The position numbers and the translations under genes are program-made. From Clostridium sp. CAG:590 (GTDB lineage: Bacteria; Bacillota; Clostridia; Lachnospirales; Lachnospiraceae), in assembly GCA_000431135.1 (NCBI GenBank), contig HF987815.1, forward strand, positions 23,389-33,434: 10,046 bases of DNA, given 5' to 3'. Below the pieces are notes generated by a model. The model worked only from the letters and a program-made list of their open reading frames with translations, was not told where the DNA came from and searched no databases. This document shows, piece after piece, positions 1 through 4,768 of this stretch. Each line of letters opens with the position of its first letter. Within the stretch, counting starts at the first letter, position 1.

Positions 1-210
1 CTTCGCATCTGACTGATCTTCTCTGCCTCTGTCTGAGTCTTTACCCGTGCGGTTCTCACTTCCCTGTGTTCCCACTACCGGATGATACCCCTGTACCTGA
101 GCCTGCTGCTGTTCCTGTTCTGTTACCTCGATCTTCTCAACCGGTGCAGTCTTCTCAGTCTTCGGCATCTGTTGTGTTACAACGTTACTACTAATTGCAT
201 CAATTGCCAT
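1..210 (-). CDS. flaG: Flagellar protein FlaG, N-terminal part (cut by window edge)
   Basis: This is the first 70 codons of a minus-strand gene that runs off the left edge. It starts at an ATG (210-208) preceded by a strong Shine-Dalgarno, GGAGGTGGA. The protein begins MAIDAISSNVV and continues into a polar, Gln/Glu/Lys-rich stretch (TEQEQQQAQVQ), which is the usual FlaG pattern: a short N-terminal motif, then a variable low-complexity linker, with the conserved part C-terminal and here not visible. FlaG-family proteins are small flagellar proteins often encoded beside fliD and linked to filament length or assembly; their exact role is poorly defined. Here the gene follows csrA at the position hag has in Bacillus subtilis, and it has its own sigma-28-type promoter and a CsrA-like site on its RBS. 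The family call rests on the N-terminus and context only. Confidence 0.75.
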   Translation of the reverse strand, partial: MAIDAISSNVVTQQMPKTEKTAPVEKIEVTEQEQQQAQVQGYHPVVGTQGSENRTGKDSDRGREDQSDAK

Positions 211-217
211 AATCTCC

Positions 218-227
218 ACCTCCGTGT
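218..227 (-). promoter_or_regulatory. Candidate CsrA-binding site over the flaG Shine-Dalgarno
   Basis: The minus strand reads ACACGGAGGT, an exact match to the CsrA core consensus ACANGGANGU, and its GGAGGT is the flaG Shine-Dalgarno. CsrA bound here would block ribosome entry, as known for the hag leader of B. subtilis. More GGA motifs lie upstream in the same leader (in AAGGAG, GCGGATA and CAGGATG), which suits the two-site bridging typical of CsrA dimers. Function is inferred from the sequence match and the neighbouring csrA. Confidence 0.55.
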
Positions 228-239
228 GAAATCTCATCC

Positions 240-258
240 TGCGGACACCATATCCGCA
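240..258 (-). other. Small hairpin in the flaG leader
   Basis: On the minus strand the arms TGCGGA and TCCGCA pair perfectly (6 bp) around a 7-nt loop, TATGGTG. It lies between the upstream ORF start and the flaG Shine-Dalgarno, and the uORF ATG overlaps the base of the 5' arm. No U-tract follows, so it is not an intrinsic terminator. It could space two CsrA contacts or modulate uORF initiation. Confidence 0.4.
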
Positions 259-278
259 TAGTATCTCCTTCAATAGCT

Positions 279-306
279 ATATCGGCTATCGTCTGGTCTG
301 ATTTTA
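279..306 (-). promoter_or_regulatory. Sigma-28 (SigD/FliA-type) promoter of flaG
   Basis: The minus strand shows TAAA (306-303), a 16-nt spacer and GCCGATAT (286-279); read as AAAA the spacer is 15 nt. The -10 element matches the SigD/FliA consensus GCCGATAT in all 8 positions. Transcription would begin near 271-273, giving a leader of about 60 nt before the flaG ATG. This would make flaG a late flagellar gene under the sigma factor that FlgM, encoded in the same window, inhibits. Confidence 0.85.
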
Positions 307-344
307 CACCCTTTTAATAATTTTTACAATATTTCCCCTTTTTC

Positions 345-357
345 AGAGCATCCCTCT
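345..357 (-). other. Small GGA-loop hairpin at the csrA stop codon
   Basis: Immediately at the end of csrA the minus strand has arms AGAG and CTCT (4 bp) around the loop GGATG. A GGA in a hairpin loop is the CsrA-binding architecture, and GAGGGATG resembles the ARGGAUG part of the consensus. The stem is short and no U-tract follows, so it is not a terminator; csrA transcripts may read into flaG. This is a weak call. Confidence 0.25.
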
Positions 358-574
358 ATTTGAATAAATTCTTCAAATTCTCCTGTACTGCATCTGTTGC
401 CGCTTCCTTATTCGAATCCTGAATCATCTTATACACTTCTTCCCGGTATACCGGAACAGACTTCGGTGCCTTGATCCCGACTTTTACCTGATCTCCCTTG
501 ATCTCCAGAATAGTGATCTCTATCTCGTTACCGATAATAATCGATTCATTGGTTTTTCTTGATAATGCTAACAT
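356..574 (-). CDS. csrA: Carbon storage/translational regulator CsrA
   Basis: CsrA is a small dimeric RNA-binding protein that binds GGA motifs, typically at Shine-Dalgarno sequences, and blocks or alters translation. The 72-residue product begins MLALSRKTNE and contains the signature GIKAPKSVPVYREEVY (residues 33-48), with Leu4 and Arg44, the known RNA-contact positions in this family. Asn55, in the region that contacts FliW in B. subtilis CsrA, is also present. I chose the ATG at 574-572 rather than the GTG at 583-581, because CsrA proteins start ML.LSRK and an AGGCGGG lies 8 nt upstream. The fliW stop TAA ends one base before this ATG, so the two genes are probably translationally coupled. 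Length is normal for a Firmicute CsrA (about 74 residues). Confidence 0.95.
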   Translation of the reverse strand: MLALSRKTNESIIIGNEIEITILEIKGDQVKVGIKAPKSVPVYREEVYKMIQDSNKEAATDAVQENLKNLFK

Positions 575-575
575 A

Positions 576-1040
576 TTATTCACCCGCCTTTTCTTTCATC
601 TTCTGCACGGATTCATATACGTTAAACTTCACCGGGTAATCCGCATTATCCACAATCAACTGTACCCCTTTTCGTTCTTCCGTCGAAATGATAACCGGGG
701 CTTTCATATTGGCTGTAACCTTTGTCATATCCGAAGGTACTGTCATAACAAGTAAGAACAGAAGGTCTTCATCTGCCGGATTTCCCAAAGGTTTCAACAA
801 TTCATCTTCAATCATCGGTGCATACTCTGTTGTAACCGCTAACGGATCTACAACCGGCAATGCCAGTGTCGGCTCCTCTAATGACTGCAGCCAACTGATC
901 TTCGTGTCCCGATCATCCTCAATATCATATATGATCGCGAACTTTTTGAAATCCTCAAATCCGATAATTCCATTTGGAAATTCAATTACTTTATTATCAT
1001 CTAATTCCACTTCACCAAAAAACTTTGTCTGTACTCTCAT
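576..1040 (-). CDS. fliW: Flagellar assembly factor FliW (CsrA antagonist)
   Basis: FliW binds CsrA and relieves its repression. When flagellin accumulates in the cytoplasm it titrates FliW, freeing CsrA to shut off flagellin translation. The 154-residue product has the family hallmarks: FPNGIIGFEDFKKFAII (residues 21-37), ISWLQSLEEP (48-57), PVVDPLAV (62-69) and NMKAPVII (111-118). The start ATG has AGGAG about 8 nt upstream. The length is normal for FliW. It lies 105 bp after flgL with no terminator between, and is directly followed by csrA, the standard fliW-csrA pairing in Firmicutes. No signal peptide or membrane segment is visible, consistent with a cytoplasmic protein. Confidence 0.95.
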   Translation of the reverse strand: MRVQTKFFGEVELDDNKVIEFPNGIIGFEDFKKFAIIYDIEDDRDTKISWLQSLEEPTLALPVVDPLAVTTEYAPMIEDELLKPLGNPADEDLLFLLVMTVPSDMTKVTANMKAPVIISTEERKGVQLIVDNADYPVKFNVYESVQKMKEKAGE

Positions 1041-1063
1041 GGTGTATCTCCTTTCTCATTCAC

Positions 1064-1087
1064 CGTTCACGTGTATACCGTGCAACG
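1064..1087 (-). other. Hairpin in the flgL-fliW intergenic gap
   Basis: The minus-strand arms CGTT-(g bulge)-CACG and CGTGAACG form 8 pairs with one bulged G around the loop GTATACA. The sequence after it is purine-rich (GTGAATGAGAAAGG), not a U-tract, so it should not terminate transcription. It sits about 23 nt before the fliW start and could be an mRNA stability or processing element. Confidence 0.35.
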
Positions 1088-1145
1088 CACAAATCTCATT
1101 CTGTGTAAATACAATAGTCTTATTGCAACAGATCATTCCTTCCGC

Positions 1146-2666
1146 TTACAGATAGTCCAACAGTGTCTTCTGGATTACGCTTGCTGTTGTAGCCAGAGAA
1201 GATTCATAGACAAGTTCTGCCTGATACATCTCAATGGCAGCTTCTTCCGTCTCTACATCTTCGTTGCTGGATTTTAACTCCTTGAAATCTGACAACTGCT
1301 CCGTAACACGCGTCTCGATCAATTCCAACTTAGAATACGTTGTACCAACCTTCGCCTGTACCGAGCTGACATCCTCCATAAAATTCTGGAAATTAGAGAT
1401 GTTATTACCAAACAACTTCTGCATATTCTCTTTCTTCAGTGCAAGTTCCACATCTGCACCTTCTAACATCTTATTGATCTGGTTCACCGCATCTGTATCA
1501 TTCTTATACTGCGGATCATCCAGCATACCCTTCAGCTTGGTGATCGTCTTCTCTATATCCAGTACATCCTGCACCGCCCCGGCAAGGTCTTCAATCTTGT
1601 TGCCCATATCATGTTTGATAAAATCTTTGCCCTCTGTATTGACCGTGATATACTGGTTAAAATTCACTTCGTACTTGATCGCCTGACCTGCCTTATCTAC
1701 CGTATAATCTGTGTCCTGTATTGTTCCGTCTGCCATTGTCTTATGCTGTGTACAGTTAAAATACATCTCCGGTCTCAGATCGCCAACCGCAAACTTTGAC
1801 TTATCATAATTCACAGATACGGTCTGTGCATTCTTGATCTGATTATATACGTTCTCACCCATGATAACCTCACCGGTCTCCGGAATATAATTCACACCAT
1901 CCGGATCTACCGCATAATAGGTATCACTATCTGCCACCTGTTTCACCGTAAAGTTTGCACCAAGTTGTGCGACCAGATCGCTTTGATTGCCATTCGCATC
2001 CGTTACCGTAATATTCGGTATTCCATTATCAATGCCACTGTACGCCAGACGCATCTTATACACACTGGCAGATGTTGGCTGCTGATAGGTTGTATTCCCT
2101 GCCAAAATGTCATCTAACTGCTCCGGCTTGATTCCATCCAGCACCACATTCTTGCTGATGATCGTTTTCGGATCAATGTCTTCTGTAATATTATAAGACA
2201 GCCCTTCCTTTGCCGCATCATCCTGAAAAATCAGATTCGTCTCAGTCTTATAACCGGAAAACAGATATCTTCCCGCATATGTCATGCCGCCTTCTTTGTA
2301 GATTGCATCCTTCAATGCGTTCAATTCATCAATGATCGTCTGGCGGTCCTTCGTCTGAAATGTATCACTGGCTCCCTGCTCACAGTAATAATAGACATCC
2401 TGTAAGCGATCATATACATTCTGAACGGATGTCTGCGTGGTATCTACCCAGGACATGGCATCTTTAATATTCTTATTCTTATACTGATCCAACTGATCAC
2501 ATGTTGTTCTCAGTTTTAAAGCACGAATCGCGATAACCGGATCCTCAGATGGTGCAGATATCTTCTTACCCGTTGTAACCTGTTGGTTCAATTTGCTCAC
2601 ACGCTGCATGGATTTCTGCATGTTGCGCAACGAACCACTTGTTACCATTTGATTTGTCACTCTCAT
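1146..2666 (-). CDS. flgL: Flagellar hook-associated protein FlgL (HAP3), long form
   Basis: FlgL is the outer of the two junction proteins connecting the hook to the filament; it is exported through the flagellar type III apparatus and acts outside the cell. The 506-residue product starts MRVTNQMVTSGSLRNMQKSM and has the flagellin-like N-terminal helix region with QQVTTGKKISAPSEDPVIAIRAL (about residues 28-50). It ends with EEAAIEMYQAELVYESSLATT and a hydrophobic final helix ending LLDYL. Both ends match the D0/D1 coiled-coil regions of the family. FlgL is usually about 300 residues (298 in B. subtilis), so roughly 200 residues, approximately 175-395, form an enlarged central surface domain. 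Start ATG has AGGAG 7 nt upstream. It heads a unit flgL-fliW-csrA with its own probable promoter and a structured leader. Confidence 0.93.
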   Translation of the reverse strand: MRVTNQMVTSGSLRNMQKSMQRVSKLNQQVTTGKKISAPSEDPVIAIRALKLRTTCDQLDQYKNKNIKDAMSWVDTTQTSVQNVYDRLQDVYYYCEQGASDTFQTKDRQTIIDELNALKDAIYKEGGMTYAGRYLFSGYKTETNLIFQDDAAKEGLSYNITEDIDPKTIISKNVVLDGIKPEQLDDILAGNTTYQQPTSASVYKMRLAYSGIDNGIPNITVTDANGNQSDLVAQLGANFTVKQVADSDTYYAVDPDGVNYIPETGEVIMGENVYNQIKNAQTVSVNYDKSKFAVGDLRPEMYFNCTQHKTMADGTIQDTDYTVDKAGQAIKYEVNFNQYITVNTEGKDFIKHDMGNKIEDLAGAVQDVLDIEKTITKLKGMLDDPQYKNDTDAVNQINKMLEGADVELALKKENMQKLFGNNISNFQNFMEDVSSVQAKVGTTYSKLELIETRVTEQLSDFKELKSSNEDVETEEAAIEMYQAELVYESSLATTASVIQKTLLDYL

Positions 2667-2706
2667 AATCTTACTCCTATCCGGTCACTCCATTAACCTC
2701 ACATAC

Positions 2707-2730
2707 TGGCTCTTCATCCGTGAAGTGCCA
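2707..2730 (-). promoter_or_regulatory. Hairpin with GGA loop in the flgL leader (candidate CsrA site)
   Basis: On the minus strand, UGGC and CUUCA pair with UGAAG and GCCA, with one symmetric A-A mismatch between the two helical segments. This presents the four-base loop CGGA (2720-2717). The loop context CACGGAUG resembles the CsrA consensus, and GGA in a short hairpin loop is the preferred CsrA target shape. More GGA motifs follow before the flgL start, in AATGGAGT, ACCGGATA and the Shine-Dalgarno TAGGAGT. The hairpin is inside the leader predicted from the upstream promoter. Confidence 0.5.
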
Positions 2731-2742
2731 ATTTCTCTATAT

Positions 2743-2773
2743 ATTATATCGTACCATATGGCATTTTTCTCAA
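2743..2773 (-). promoter_or_regulatory. Probable sigma-A promoter of flgL-fliW-csrA
   Basis: The minus strand has TATAAT (2748-2743), a perfect -10, and TTGAGA (2773-2768), 4 of 6 to the -35 consensus. The spacer is 19 nt, longer than the ideal 17. It lies downstream of the flgK2 terminator and upstream of the structured flgL leader, where a new promoter is needed. No sigma-28 box is seen here. Predicted start near 2736, leader about 70 nt. Confidence 0.5.
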
Positions 2774-2806
2774 CACCCATTTCAAAAAACATGCCCGCAC
2801 ATTCCA

Positions 2807-2837
2807 GCCACAAACAAAAGGCCGTCAAAAGACGGCC
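2807..2837 (-). terminator. Intrinsic terminator after the second flgK
   Basis: On the minus strand GGCCGTC pairs with GACGGCC (7 bp, GC-rich) around a TTTT loop, followed at once by TTTTGTTTG. It lies about 30 bp after the flgK2 stop and ends the flgM-flgN-flgK-flgK unit. In the plus direction the hairpin is not followed by a U-tract, so it should act on the minus strand only. Confidence 0.88.
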
Positions 2838-2865
2838 AATATTCGTTCATAATATAGATAATATG

Positions 2866-4749
2866 CTAAAGCCCGGTCTGATTGATCAGCTTGTCATATA
2901 CTTCATTCATCACAGAAATGACCTTGGCAGCCAGATTATATCCATTCTGATATATAACCAGACTGGACGCTTCCTCATTCGTATCAACAGATGATACGGA
3001 TTTTCTCTGATTATCGATGACCGTTGCTACCTCGTCCATATTCTTGGAAAATGCTTCATACTTAGAGATATCTACTGCCTGCGATGTCGTGATCGACTGC
3101 AAAAACTGTGCAACCGTTCCCTGGGAAAACATACTCTGATCACTCATTCCCGCAATAATCTTCTCAAGAACACCCTTGGCATCCTTATTGCCCTGACTGA
3201 TATCTTCCTTGTAAGAGACAACCAGCTTGGATTCATCTTTGAGAATATCCTGATTAATCCCCCAATTCAACGCTGTAACACGATAATAGCTGGAATCCAC
3301 AGAGGAAATCATCGTTGTGTTACTGTTACCGGTCAATACATAGTCATTTCCCTCAATATCCGGTGCTGTAAAGAAATCCATTCCCGGATCTCCATTTGCA
3401 TCTGCCCCTGTTGTAAAGATATCATTCATATATTTGGATAGTGTTCTGGCAAATTCATTCAACTGGGTCATATAATAAGGAATACCCTTACAGTCTACTC
3501 TTTCTCCCACTATCGCTTCTTTTCCCACATCCGTAGCAACATCAAATGTTGCCGGAACTCTTCTTCCGGTCTCATCCTGCACAGTCAGATTCTTAAAAAT
3601 AAAGCTTGTAAGATTCCCTTTTGCATCCTTTGTTGCTTCCCAGCTATCGTAATAATATTCTTTGCAGTTCAATGTAATAATACCGGATTCCGGCAGATTC
3701 AGCTGGTCAATCGATATTGCTTTTGATAAATGCACCGACGCCGTAGAACCATTGCCTGTTCCGGTCGCCATACTTGTAATCGTTCCCGAAAACGGATTGG
3801 CATTGTTTCCATCTCTGACTTCTAACAAGCCCTTAATTCTTCCCGTCACATTCTCACTGTTAAAGTTGAATTTCTCTCCGATGGTTTGATTCAGACCTTC
3901 CCAGTACACATCATATAAACCGTCAATATCATTCTGGTTGACCTTTTCCTGACGTGCTACAACTTTTAACTGCTTGCACTCCATCTCGTCTACCAGAACA
4001 GTATTGCCAATCCGTACCTCGTACCGGCTTGCTCCCGATTCAACCGCATCTGCGCCAAAACCATATTTGATCGGGGTCTCAGTCACCGTAACATTCACCA
4101 GTTCCGATAACTGGTCTACTAACAGTTCTCTCTGATCCCGCAGATCATTGGCGCTTCCCGATCTCGTTTCAATGTTCATGATCTGCTGATTCAAGGTATA
4201 GATCTGGGATGCGATGGAATTGATCGAATCCACATGAATTGCAACTTCATTATTGATATCCTGCTGTGTATTGCGATAATTGGTTCCCGTTTCCTTGATC
4301 AGATCCGTAAAATTCTGTGCCGATTTGATAAATTGCGTCCGGTATGTCGCATCCGCAGGGCTGGACGAAAGATCCTGCAACGCAGAACTTAACTCACTTA
4401 GCAACTTTGTATATCCGGTCTCTGACTGCATTTCATTCAGATAAGACTGCAGCTGTGTCAATTGTTCCTTTGCTCCTGCATATTCTGAATACTGTGACTG
4501 TGCCGCATGATATTTTGTATCATAATATATATTGCGAAGCTGTGTAATGCCGGTTGCCTTCACGCCGGTGCCCATCATACCATATGCATTGTTCACGCGT
4601 AACGCATCTGCCGCCTGAGAAAGTACCGTCTGTCTGCAATATCCCTTTACATCTGCATTCGAAATGTTATGTGCCGTTGTATGCATATTCGCCTGATAAA
4701 AATTCAATCCGGATAAACCGGTATTCAGCCCCAAAAATGTAGATGGCAT
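2866..4749 (-). CDS. flgK: Flagellar hook-associated protein FlgK, second copy
   Basis: FlgK (HAP1) is exported through the flagellar apparatus and forms the first junction ring on the hook. The 627-residue product starts MPSTFLGLNTGLSGLNFYQANMHTT and has the rod/hook-family D0 motif HNISNADVKGYCRQ (about residues 27-40), the FlgK motif NDLRDQRELLVDQLSELVNV, and a C-terminal helix SVDTNEEASSLVIYQNGYNLAAKV. Its start ATG is preceded by AAAGGAG, 19 bp after the stop of the other flgK. The N- and C-terminal regions match FlgK, while the middle differs greatly from the neighbour, so they are old paralogs rather than a recent duplication. The usual Thr in GYTRQ is Cys here. The gene ends the unit and is followed by an intrinsic terminator. 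Confidence 0.9.
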   Translation of the reverse strand: MPSTFLGLNTGLSGLNFYQANMHTTAHNISNADVKGYCRQTVLSQAADALRVNNAYGMMGTGVKATGITQLRNIYYDTKYHAAQSQYSEYAGAKEQLTQLQSYLNEMQSETGYTKLLSELSSALQDLSSSPADATYRTQFIKSAQNFTDLIKETGTNYRNTQQDINNEVAIHVDSINSIASQIYTLNQQIMNIETRSGSANDLRDQRELLVDQLSELVNVTVTETPIKYGFGADAVESGASRYEVRIGNTVLVDEMECKQLKVVARQEKVNQNDIDGLYDVYWEGLNQTIGEKFNFNSENVTGRIKGLLEVRDGNNANPFSGTITSMATGTGNGSTASVHLSKAISIDQLNLPESGIITLNCKEYYYDSWEATKDAKGNLTSFIFKNLTVQDETGRRVPATFDVATDVGKEAIVGERVDCKGIPYYMTQLNEFARTLSKYMNDIFTTGADANGDPGMDFFTAPDIEGNDYVLTGNSNTTMISSVDSSYYRVTALNWGINQDILKDESKLVVSYKEDISQGNKDAKGVLEKIIAGMSDQSMFSQGTVAQFLQSITTSQAVDISKYEAFSKNMDEVATVIDNQRKSVSSVDTNEEASSLVIYQNGYNLAAKVISVMNEVYDKLINQTGL

Positions 4750-4768
4750 ATTCTCGCTCCTTTCTCAT

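Larger units (their letters stand above)
200..259 (-). other. Possible 19-codon upstream ORF in the flaG leader
   Basis: An ATG at 259-257 has its own good ribosome binding site (AGGAG at 269-265, 5-nt spacing). It opens a 19-codon frame beginning MRIWCPQDE and ending in TGA at 202-200. The frame differs from flaG, runs straight through the flaG Shine-Dalgarno and stops 11 bases past the A of the flaG ATG. Translating ribosomes would therefore melt or cover the flaG initiation region. It could be a regulatory leader peptide, or just a chance ORF; nothing in the peptide is recognisable. Confidence 0.3.

Noticed and set aside
575..583. GTG start for csrA giving MNNMLALSRK
   Set aside because: CsrA starts at MLALSRK in the family and the downstream ATG has better SD spacing and follows the fliW stop by one base.
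498..1155. Plus-strand open frames opposite fliW and csrA
   Set aside because: They are antisense shadows of clearly recognised minus-strand genes, with no family resemblance or RBS; the same holds for the plus-strand frames across flgL, both flgK genes, yvyF, comF and recD2.
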